Source: Saturnia japonica (Eukaryota; Arthropoda; Insecta; Lepidoptera; Saturniidae). From it: a DNA stretch of 64,000 nucleotides. Under the pieces are notes generated by a model. It was not told the DNA's origin, did no database searches, and saw only the letters and a list, made by a program, of their open reading frames with translations. Below, one piece after another: positions 36,291 to 48,500 of this stretch. The DNA is taken from contig CM065322.1 in NCBI GenBank assembly GCA_033032175.1, positions 4,712,001 through 4,776,000 on the forward strand, given 5' to 3'. The translations under genes were made by a program, and so were the position numbers. Each line of letters opens with the position of its first letter. Within the stretch, counting starts at the first letter, position 1.

Positions 36291-38048
36291 TAATGAAAAC
36301 CCTTTTACATTTAAAATTTGATACTAATATGTAAGGGAACTAAATGAACTAAGGATTTTATAAAGAAACATTAATTACAGTTTACGACCATAAATAATGC
36401 ACATCGAGCAAAAAGGAAGTTAATCGGCTTCATAGACCGTCGTCAAATGGCACAGGGCGATAAACGTCACAATGTACTGAGTTACAGAGACAACGCTATA
36501 CGAAACCGAAAGTAGCCGATTATCTCATTCTTTATCTCGATGCACATTATTTACGCTCAGTAACTGTACATACTCTTGGTTTCGAACCATAGACTGTATA
36601 AAAATCAACTTTCATTATATTTTGTTATTGGTATATACATATTTATTTCAATAAAACAATTACATATTTGAAAATTCTTAATTATTTATTCGGAGAAACA
36701 AAATTTTCTTTTTTTTTTTATTGGTATATAATAAAAACACAGAATGTTTTTTTTTAATTGAAAAAAATCAACAGATAAACGCGTTACAAGCCTATCCAAT
36801 TTTTTTTCAATACAACTTTATTACAATTTTTAATGAATAACTATTTTAAATACACGACAATACATCAACAAAGCCATACAAAAAATCAAGTAAACAAACA
36901 TTTTTTCACGCATATTGCACAGTTTTAAGTAGGTAGCATAAATTAGTACCAATTTGTTTATTATTGTTATCATCTAATTTTAATTTATAAAAATTACTAC
37001 ATACATTCAGTAATATATAAAAAAAAACTTATTTGGCATGACTGAAATAACTGGAATGTCTTGAGTATTATCTATTTAATACGTAAATTATTATTTTGTC
37101 ATGGTACTTAATTGTGACGTAACCTTGGACCTAGGGTTGCCACTCGTACTTTACGATAAAGAATTGTTTGTTATTTCGGGAAATTTTCGTTACGATATTA
37201 CACATAGATTGATTTTTCTATGATTTGTTTTGACGTAAATAATTAAAAGGACAAAATGTTGACCTTATTAATTCTCTATTGCTTCCAATATCTTAATTCT
37301 TTATTGTAATATAACTTTTCCTACTATTAACAACCAATATAGCTACTTTATTTGCTCAAATAAAAGGTGGCAACCCTATTTGGACCCCTTCATTATAGTC
37401 GATTGAAAAGAACGTCTGTTTAATAATTATAAAATGTACAACACTGGTGTTCTGTAAATATATATTTTCATATGTGTTTATGAACATTAATTAATATAAT
37501 TACTGGCATCCCATTCCATATAATTAAATTTAAAACATTAAATTAAATTGGCTGAAAACCTAAATTTTGTGACACAACAATTTAAATATTTATAAATAAT
37601 CGACACACTTTATTTTTTTTATCGACATAATTGTCGACGAATACACGACTAACGATAAACAAGTTATCGACTTTCCAGAATAACTTACAGACTAACAATC
37701 ATGTAAATGACAACTAAGAACTATTTACAATGAAATCTTATTTCGTATAATAACATAATAATATACATTACTAAAATTTACATCATTAAAAATTACAACT
37801 ATCGTCTAAATACAGTCGTTGATAATTACTATTGTACAATAATTTACAGAAAGCTTATTATTAAATGATATGCAATAAGCTATAGTATAGCTCAAGTTCA
37901 GTAGTGTAAAAAAGTTTAATAAAAACGTCAAAACATAACCTCCAAATTAATCTGCAATAATGTCAAAAAAAAACCTCACAACAACGTCTATTAAAAAGAA
38001 ATACTTAGGTCCGACCGGTATTTATTTAGTAAATTTTTTTTAGAAGCC
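36291..38048. other. AT-rich flank downstream of trh
   Basis: Very AT-rich with A and T runs, no open frame of note. Could include a longer trh 3' UTR, as TTTATT words on plus (AATAAA on minus) recur. Confidence 0.4.
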
Positions 38049-38368
38049 TTTATTTAACATATAATATAAAGACACCATAATTTGGCACATTATAAATAAT
38101 ATAGATAAAACTTCATAATGTTTTTAAGAACTAAACGGCAAATTAATTGTCTCGTTCGTTGAGTATTAAAATTTTATTGAAGTTCCCTCATCCGTATACA
38201 ATTTGCAGTAAGACTCTCGAGAAACCATAGAATATATTTACAACGATATAAAGTTGAGCACTCTAACTTAATTCTTCTAAGTCATGATCGAGTCTCTTTA
38301 ACGATAACAAAAAAAAACTTAACAATTAAACACCAAAACACAATTCTCGTTCATCACGGAAAACATGG
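38049..38368 (-). other. trh: Probable trh 3' UTR with two poly(A) signals
   Basis: AT-rich sequence directly after the trh stop. On the minus strand AATAAA lies at 38178-38173 (about 190 nt after the stop) and again at 38054-38049 (about 315 nt after). Either could direct cleavage. Transcript data would be needed to choose. Confidence 0.5.
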
Positions 38369-39578
38369 CTATGAACCTGTCGAATACCAGTTTGTGTTTG
38401 GAGGTGCTGATTTATCAACAGTCTGGTGCGTGTGAGACCCGTGCACCGAATGCGCTTGAGGGTGATAGAGATGGAACGATGAAGGTGGATGGAAGAACTG
38501 AGATTGGTCTAGTGATGAAGCATAATCTAGAGCGCCAGGAACCGCTGAATAAGCTTGTGGCTTCAAAGGCAACGGTGGCTCGCCTAAATAAGAATGCCTT
38601 AAGGCTTCTGAGTAAGCACTATTGTCATATGGCAAAGCATATTGTTGCTTATCTCTTGGTGACACAGACCCTGGAGGCGTCATCGCTGAATGATATTCAG
38701 CATAACCTCCGTAAGCTAAGGAACTTATATCAGTTCCTTTGTGTCCTAACTGTTCACTATAACCTGATCCTTCACTACCCGGAGGAGTGGGCAAAGGCCC
38801 TGTCTGACCATCAGTAGAGTAGTATCCCCCAGTTCGTCCATCCCCTAAAAAGTTACTTCTAATAACACTCTCCCGGTTCGCATACAGTTGCCTCAGTAAC
38901 GCAGATGCTGGCGTCGTCGTGTGATTCCCGGGTATCTGGCGGTTCAAATGATTCAAATGATGATTTTGGGTTCCGATCCATTGAATCGTTGACTTTTGCT
39001 GCTGTTGTTTCAAAAGAGCATCAGTTGAAAAATCAGTCGGTCGGTGAGATATATCCTTTCCATCTAACGAAACTGCTGGTAAATGCTTTGACATCGCATT
39101 CTCCAAATCTCGTACTGAAGTGGCATCGGTCCCTGCTTCTGGAATAGCTAAGTTTGCTTTGGTTATATCTCTATCGGCAGGAGATAATGCAGCACCAGGA
39201 TTGGATGATGATTTCCGTCGGTCTTCTTCTTTTTCCTCTTCTTCGCAATCGTTAGTGTGTTTTCGTTTTTTCAGTCTTCTCGCTGGCATTGGAGATGTTC
39301 TTTCTTGGGTGGTATGAATGGGCAACGGTTGCGTGTCATTTAGTCTGGTTAGATGTGTTACATCAGAAGTGGGCACTGGCGCTGATGATGCGGTGTCAGT
39401 GTTTGTCGTTGGTTCAGTTCTTTCTGTAGGGTGTCTCGGAGGTGGGGGAGGTGCGCCTGAGTTGTCCGTGTCTGGTGGACCGTTTTCGGGATCTCCCGTC
39501 GCTTCTTCACGCTTGACACCTTGTACACTTTCCTCTAGTTGGCAGCAATCCATTACTGTATTTGGATATTCTCGTCCA
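38369..39578 (-). CDS. trh: trh terminal exon, nuclear signal and C-terminal region
   Basis: 1210 nt ending in TAG at 38371-38369. The acceptor is CTATTCTTTTCAG. It begins [17 protein letters not shown], then a Pro/Thr-rich low-complexity stretch, the basic run RRLKKRKH with an acidic tail (EEEEKEED), and RRKSSS, a possible basophilic kinase site. The Gly/Tyr/Pro/His-rich end includes [33 protein letters not shown] and NWYSTGS. The C-terminal part is expected to be the activation region by analogy with the family. Open frames on the opposite strand here are shadows. Confidence 0.92.
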
Positions 39579-42500
39579 CTGAAAAGAATAGAAATATGAT
39601 AGTTTAAATCATTACTAGTTACTAAAACCAAATTACTTCATAGTGTTTAGACGTTACATCGATTACTTACACGTAAAACAACTTTAGTAAACCTAGGTTG
39701 TATAAATATTTACTTTCAAAGATAACTTAAGTCCTACATCATTATATGATAATACAATATTTAAAGTACTTAACGCTGGAACATAAGCGTTGAATAGACT
39801 ACAAAAATAGTATGTTTAAACTCCTATGTTAGAGATACTTTTATTCATACCTGATAACGTAATTGACGCAGATAATATTTTGTTCTTCAGCGTTTTTAGA
39901 TGAGCAGACAACGGTGGCGCAAGTCTGCATCCAAGTGTAGCCGCCCAATTTGTTCATTATCCTATAGTAGTGAGTTAATACCTGTCCTTTGTTAATTACT
40001 GAAAAGAAAAACAATATATTAAAAATATGATCAGACTTATTCACTCGATTGTTTACTTAAGTGGTATTTCATGTTTAAAAGACAGCTCCATTTTATCTTC
40101 TAAAATATATTGTTTTTTTTGTTTCTTTATACGTTTTTATTTATTTCAACCTGTCCCACTGTTTCGCCCGTGTTAAATTTATTGGAACAATTCTCCACCG
40201 CGTCGCCGCCAACATCGGGTATGTTGCCTATCGTTATTATGACATCTCGTATTTGCCTACAGCTTTCCAAATTGCTTGACGCCCATGTTTATTACTTCAC
40301 TCCTTAGAGTCACAGCGTGAAGTTATATAACCTTCCTCAATAAATAGATTAGTAGATGATAATTTAAAGTCTAAGCAAAGTTGACTTTTTTGTTAAATAA
40401 CCAACATCCTTCGCTTTATACCGAATTAAGAAGAATGATTAAAACCTTTGTAAATAATCGCTGAACCTCTGATATGTTCTCAAAAGGCATAAACTCTACA
40501 ATAATACTCATAGGGTTTAAACCAAGCCAAGTCACACAAGGTGGTATCTAATACCAGATTCCAAATTTGGAGTCCGGGCTATAAAAACAATTCCTACATT
40601 ATCGATAATACTATCAATATGATGTAGGTCTGTAAGATGCATTACCAATAGCTTATGAGACTTTGCCTTTATTGTTCAAATATTTATATTTTACACTTGG
40701 TCACTTTAAAATCAAAAGTAGGCAGGAAAAGAACCCGAGGATGCTCAGCTAAAAAGTACTTTTACACCAAAAACCTTCGTTCTCAGACAAGCAACATAAC
40801 CCGGGCACCTATAGCAATTATTATAAATACCCATATCTAATGTTCTGTGAATTACAATTTTCTCGGTAATTGTTATAATAAATTAATGTTGCTAAATAAT
40901 AATAATAATAAAAAACATTTAAACTTTACACGTCGGTCGTCACTTCTCGCTTCATCGAGCACGCTTTTATAACGTCCTTGTAAAAACTATTCGGGTTAAA
41001 TACAGATTTTGTGTCAATTTCTGTTACTAGGTATACACAAAGAACATGTTTAAAAAAAACATTAATTTCGTTTTTTTATCAATTATTCACGAAAATAGCT
41101 CTGCCTACTACGCAATTTGGATAAATAAAGGCAGACCTAATGGAAATTTTGAAATGCACAAAAGATGATAAATTAAGAATTGTTTGTATAAAAACGAGAG
41201 GTACCGTTTACCTACCGTTTACCGTAACTAGCTGGTACCCGCGACTTCGTCTGCGTATTATTAAATATACACAGAATGATCTACAAATACGACAATCATA
41301 GATGGATTTATAACTATATCTATGGTGGTCGCAATCCCTACCACCCCGCTGTAGTACTGCATATGCACCGGTTGATTTCGGAAACTGACAAACCAAAAAA
41401 ATCATAGATGGGTTTATAGAACTCTTTGTATGGTGGTCGTAATTCCTACCACACCGATGTATTATTGCATATGCACGGGCTGATTTCGGAACAAGACAAA
41501 CCAAAAAAATCATAGATGGGATAAATTCCCGCGTGCCACGGTCGACAACGCACGTCACATTTAAATCATAAAATAAAACAGTAATTATGCCGTAGTGCAT
41601 AGTTAGAGTTGAAAAACACTTCAGCCAATCTTAAAAAGAATACTGGGCTATCATTTCATAGGTAAGTATTAGAAATACAATACATTTCTTATTAAGTTTA
41701 TCAATATCAATGAAACAACAAACCGGTGTTGGCGTGGAAACCGATGTCATTACCGCGTATACGCATTGGTGTTCCCATATTTTCTTAAAAATTTCATCTC
41801 TTAATTCCTTCCCTTAAAATTTTATTTACGATACAATAGTAGCCATGACCTTTCCCAAGGTACAATCTATCTTAATTCCAAAATTAATCAAAACCGGTTT
41901 AGCGGTTTAGGCGCGAAAACGTAACAAACAGACATACAGAGTTACTTTCGCATTTATAATATTATTAAGTATGGATTGCAAACTGAGATATAGCTAAGTA
42001 GAGTAGGTAATTCAGGAATTTAGGACGATTTTGCATTGGGAAAAAAGAATCTTACTTAATTGTACAATTTTAATGACTTTGTCACTAGTTGAAATCGTTG
42101 ACAATAATGTGTTCGTGTTTTAAAAAAAATCTTAATTTACTACAAGTGTTAGAAATAATAATTGGGAGTGTCTTTATTAATCGAACAAAAATTATTTATG
42201 TAGATAGGTACATGAAAACAAACCAGCCCTTTATTACGTATTTCTCAAGAGCAAAGATCAGCAGAAATAGCTATATATAGGATTCAAAATGGCAAATTCA
42301 GATTATGTTTGGTACATTATAACTGGCATATAGGTAATACACGATGGACATTTTAAAGCAAATATTTAGAGCGATTCCTACTATCGTATTGCTTTTGCGA
42401 AATACGTAATTAGTGGGTCGAAAATAGTGACGGTAAGAAAAGGCCTATGTTACCGAGTTCGATATTTCACATTTTGTAATCAGGCAATTGTTTAAAGGAT

Positions 42501-45500
42501 TTTGCAGTGGTCGGTATGATGATGACGGTCTCTGACTCAATGACCGTTGTTCTTTAATTACAACGCGATTTTTATCAGGTCGGCTGAACTCTTATGAATA
42601 TGTCGAATTATTTTTGTACATATTTTGGAACGTATTTGTTCTGAATCAAGACTGCTCAAACTCAGACCAGATAGCTAGAAAGTGGCCCTCCAACAGCAGC
42701 AGTCGGCTGCCTCTACGCGATTGGTGTATAATGTTTTTGAAGTGAATTGTGTTGTTGTGATTATTGACACTCGATAAAACGAAAAACCCGACACTACAAA
42801 GAGACAAGCCTAGAGAGAAGAGCCTAGCGAGGGATTGAGATAGAATATACTATATAGTATACACGGTTAATGCAAGTCCTGATTTTCACGACTATGATCG
42901 TCGTCGAATTGGTCTAGCGGTGTGACGACAAGATTTGTTCGCACTGTTGTATGTACGGTATGAGTGGTCGATAGTTCGAGTCCCGCTGATTGATGATTTT
43001 TAAAGAAGATATTTTTTGAAGTTTTCTGAAGGTTTCACTTCTGCACAAATGTTTTTTTTTTTTATTATTACTAAACTAAGTAATTATCACTAAACCTTGC
43101 ATAACTGTATTATAGTAACCGCGCGAGTTGAATACAGAGTTAAGGAATCCGATAGTGTCGTGACTTAATTAGGATTATTGCTATCGATAAATTTCAACGT
43201 AGACTGGTTGTTGAACCCAATGTTGGTGTATGTTGACGTGGCAATGCTTTGACCACTACGTTGGCTGAGTGGAGCCGAGTTCGTTTATTTAAATAGACAG
43301 ACTGGATCATTTCAATGTTTCATGTTAATACATCATGGTTAGATTAGAAGCGGTTGGTTAAGATCGCGATCACCATACACATCTTTACAGTGACTTTCTT
43401 TTACAGGTACAGTCAGTCAACCAATCACCTCTTTCCCTATTGCATATTCAAACACAATCGTATCTACTTAAGGAGTAAACTCTAGTCGTGCGTCGTCTTC
43501 GTTGTGTGCTTACACACATAATTATTTCTTTTTAATTCTCTCTAGTATTCTCGTGACGACCACCTTTTTAAATTTAACATTTACATATTGTTTAATACAA
43601 TGAAAAAAAAAACAAGGTTATAATATATTATGAAACATTGTTTATCAATGAAATTTCATCACCATCAGATTCATGTTTCTCCATTTCCCGTGCTTGCCGA
43701 TGAATAAAAACATGTCTTTTTGTAACAGAAATTGATTTATTTACTCTGATCAATAATGATTAAAACGATAAATAATACGGGTCCACAACTTGAGCGTTTT
43801 CATGATCACTAAGCGTACGATAGTTTATCAAAGATAGCACTCGCATCGCTACAGTAAAAGTGCGAGAAACGAGGCGTGCGGACGGTGGGGGGAGATGCTC
43901 CCGCTCTTCGCCTCAGGCCCCGACTGCATTCGACTCGCACGCTTACTATATCTATTAATTTATATTTCAATCTGTATCGGTCTTAATTACCTAATGTAAC
44001 TGCGAGTACCTACACATCAGGCGTTTTGAAGCGCGCGCTTTGCTAACGCGCGTTTCTAGAACAATACATCCGTACACACTCAATGGCGCGTTTTCGAATT
44101 TTGGTTCGAGAGCGCGTTGCGCGGGCTTCAGCTGCGCGCTTTGAGATATATGCACCGCCATTTTGCTGTACATTCGAACACGCGCTTTCGTCTAAGGTGT
44201 ATATATTTTTGAGACAAAAATAGAGATCGAGCATTTTAATACAGAGTTGTTCATCTGCAAAATACAAAAGCGACCAACTATTTGGGACTTATACCGAGTC
44301 ATGATTATAAACATAAAATACATATATATACAATATGTATCCCCGTCCAATCCGAAAAGGGTAAGTATATGGGTAACCCAATAGCATTAACAAAAAAAAA
44401 ATCAGAATTTTATTTATTATGAAAATAAAAATTTATTGCGACATAAAATTAACATAATTAGTTTATGTTTCATTAAAGTTATCGGCGCGGCGCGGCGGCA
44501 GCGATATGTTTGATCGTATGGGGGTACCCTGCACCGCGCCTCCTGTATTGCCATGTAAGTTTCCTCATTTAACTTTTTTTTTTCATTTTATCAGGGTTAA
44601 TTTTTTAACTTATAATCTAAGATAGGTAACATAAACAATATAATCTCGTTACCTAATAACACCTTCACGCATCCGACAAGGTTTTTAATACATATTGTAT
44701 ATATTTTTTTATTATTTCTTCGTCTTCTTTTAAAGCGACGGTAAAGAAGCCACACACAAGCAATTTCGACGTCCATTTCCGAACTAAGCCGGTATACTTG
44801 CCCTACTAATGCTCGTCGAACGCCGTGCTGAGCGCTGTGTAGTGTACACTACCAACGCGTGTTGAACGGAACGCTAAACGCCTGGTGGAATCAAAATTAT
44901 AGCCCACTTCCAAACTGAATTGTGTGGCCTTGTCCTAAACGAACAATTATTTAATCTTTGCCGATAATTTTTATGTAACTTGGATTACAAGCGGCCTTCA
45001 TCTTGAACCAAACGCAACAGAACAATAGGTTAGCCACCGATAAAGTTCGCGATGAAAAACAATACCGAAACAATGTTATAGAAGACGCCTTTATATTCAA
45101 CTGATTATGAACACAAAAGACGGAGTGATGAACACGTGTATTCTTGTACGTGAATCATTAAAACCAACGCGGTTTTTGGTTTTGTTTATGTATTGTTTAT
45201 TGGCAGTATTATATTAATTGACTATGCAGTGCTGATTGGATCGAAGCCAGAAAGTGAAACTTATATCGTAGTTGCTTTTATTGACCATTGTAATATAAAT
45301 TTATATAGCATTCGTTTAGGATAATGACTTTTATGTCAATTACGGACGGGATAGTAATTTTTTGAACATACTAAGTACCTATTTTATTTCATAAATAGAT
45401 TATATACTCAGTATCACAATTAACATAACATAACATACCATCACGCCTGTTTCCCCGAAGAGTTAGGCAGAGGTGAACTAACACCCACAATTCGCCGAGT

Positions 45501-48500
45501 ATGTTTGTTAGGTACCATGTAATAGGGGGCGAGCCTATTGCCATTAATCGGATACAAATCCAAACTTCGTGCTGCTACTGAGAATTTCATAGAAAAACCC
45601 AATAACACTTTTCTCGACCTGGGAATCGAACCCAGGACCTCGATCATAGCAGTCGACCCACACGACACAATACACAACACAATTACCTACTTGACAGTTT
45701 TTATTAGGCTAATGTGTAAGGGCTCTTGGAATGTGGTGAATAGATATAATTTTTGATTTATCTAATACTCATTTATTATGGCAACTGTATCCGTGCCGGT
45801 TTGCACGCAAAAGTATTGCCAGTTGGAATAGGCCAAGTTTGAGGAGTAAAAGTTGAAACAAAATGGCTGGTAATCGTTTATTTTGAAATGTATTCATTTT
45901 TGTTTCGTAGTTGTTTTTTTTCGATTCATATACGTTAGGGCGACTTTCTCCTATATCGGAATGTCTAATGGATTTGAAGACAGGCATATCCAAGCCCTTT
46001 CTATTGGTGTATCTGTCAGCATCTAGGTAATCATAATACCTATAGTGAAATTACTTTAGCTACGATAGTAGGTATAAATAAAATCTCTTCTCTAATTAAC
46101 TAAAATAATGTACGTGATTTCTAGAACTCGCCTTGTCTGTTACCATTAAAGTACTGGCTTCTTCTGTTCTGTTTTGATAGATCTGAAGCGGTGGCGGTCA
46201 ATCTGGCGGAGAATGTGTTTTGGCATTTAATTCTATAATGATCCTAAATCTTTGACGAAGAATATCATCGTTTTTCTAGGGGACGTCTGATTACTCTTAA
46301 ACGGAATATCCCGCAACTCGCATTTAAGTAAGTCCCTTCCCTTAGGATGTTACACTGTTTAGCCAAATCTTAACTTAAACGGTTTGTTAACATTTAAACA
46401 CTGCAATTGAACCGTTTATTTTTAATTCAAATAAGTTACGTAGAGTTTTTTTTTACTGAAAATTTTGACAGATTTATGATTCGCCATGAAATTCCACATC
46501 GTAATATACAAACACCTATTGTCGGAAGTCCCCGACATAATCATTGGTTTTTATTATCATATGAGCATATTTGAATATTATACGTATGTTAGCCGTCAAC
46601 AGAGGCATCAAGCATACATTCCGCGTACACAGTCGTAACCAAATTACCCGCTTTCTAACAAACACCCGGACTTTTATGGTAATTTAAACAATTGGTATTC
46701 AAGTCCCGGTATGTCCACTTTTGACCGGCATCTACATAGATGTACATTTTAAATTCAAATTGATGGTCTCGTAAAGCTATCAAATGGTAAGGTGCTAGAA
46801 CCGCGTGACGTTAACGCCTAACCGTGATTGGCATTCAAAACGGCGGCCATCTTGTTATGTACGTCGCGTGATTGGTCAACTGAATATTACGTCAGGATTA
46901 TGATGAGTCCTTCCATTCATGTCCACCTTATGTGCTGATTGCTGGCTAACTCAAGGCATTGACTAATCGAAGGCTTATTTTGCGGTGGGACAACAATAGT
47001 TGAGTTGTTGTTTAGCTGACTAACTTGGAAGTTACTTTATAACATGATGAAGGTCGTCAATCCTATTTATCTATGTATAATCTTATTTTCCTCGTATTTG
47101 ATCTATATACAATTAATACAATTGAAGTGTCTGGTTGTAATGTCAAAATAACACCATTTTACTAAATGCATATGAAAGTATATACGATACATATAACAAA
47201 ACACCCATTTGTAAAGTTTTTGTCTGTCGGTCTGTTTGTTCCGGGTAATCTCCGAAATGGTTGAACCGATTTTAACGGGACTTTCACTGGTAGATAGCTG
47301 AAATTATAGAGAGTAACTTAGGCTACTTTTATTTCACAAAAAGAATTAGGGTTCCACACACACATTTAAAAAAACTGGTCATGGTGAATCAATTCGGGGG
47401 CTTATATAGCTTACGCTGAGTAAACCATAAGATATATAGCAAATTAACGTACAAAACAATTGTAGACATTAAAAAGATTTACAAAAAAGTCTGGGAGAGT
47501 AAACGTCTATCTTCTAAGGAACACCCACAATAAGCATTTTTGTCTTTAAAATAGCTGGAAGCGGGGGTGCAAGATTCGCGAGGACATTCCATAGTCCACG
47601 TGAGCGAAGCCACGGGGGCACAGCTAATTTAAAATAAACGAGTAGGCACTTCAATTTCGATATATTTCATTTCAGTTCTCATAAATATGGAATTATATTA
47701 CTTATTTATTACTGCTAAACAAAAAAAATCATTGAACAATAATAAGTCTTACCAAAATGATTAAATATGTTGAAATAATAATTTATAAGTATAGAGTTGC
47801 ACCACTTTTACAACATTACTAGAACAACCTTCATTCTTTCGCTAACTTTACATATACTATAACACTAGGGTTGTCAACTTTTTTTTTTTTTTTGGGAAAA
47901 TAACGTATCATATTATATACACTTTGAATAGGAAAAAAATTAAGTATTTTTATAGTTTTTTTATTTAGAGGCTTTTATACTTTGTATATATCAGTCCCAT
48001 AGGACCCATATCCAATTATTACATATACTTAAATGTAAAAAAAAAAAACAAATAGAAGACGACAAAGTTAAAAGTAAGTAATAAACGAATAAATAAATTA
48101 AAAAAATAATTAAATTAAGTAATTTCAATCTCGCTTTTAATTTATCTTTATGGAAGATCTATTTCTTCTCACCACTTCAGAGTCATTACATAAAAACCTC
48201 TCAGTGAAAGCCAATGTTGTGAAAACAGCAGAGTAAATTAGGTTTTTTTTACATTTCAGTATTTTTTCCAATTTTTTATTAGTGGATTTTTTTGTATCCA
48301 CAAATAGTGAGGTACTTAACTAGCCATATGAAAGTTTCATTTTACGCATCACAGTAAAGATTGGAAATAAATTATTTTCTCTTAGAAAAAAAATATTTTG
48401 TCATACTTTATTCTTATGCAAAAGTATATGTAACTAAGTTTATAATAAAATTACCTATATACAAGGATAACTGACTGACATATCAATGCACCGCCCAAAC

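Noticed and set aside
38365..39599. Open frames of 150, 80, 65 and 93 codons on plus across the last trh exon
   Set aside because: They are antisense shadows of a conserved coding exon and have no family resemblance.
41208..41600. 130-codon minus frame with repeated PSMIFLVC words
   Set aside because: The repetition comes from the 106-108-bp units of a Helitron-like element.
45600..45650. Possible true tRNA gene from the CCTGGGTTCGATTCCCAGG stem
   Set aside because: No A box at the right distance and no cloverleaf; the sequence belongs to a repeat with a copy at 29405.
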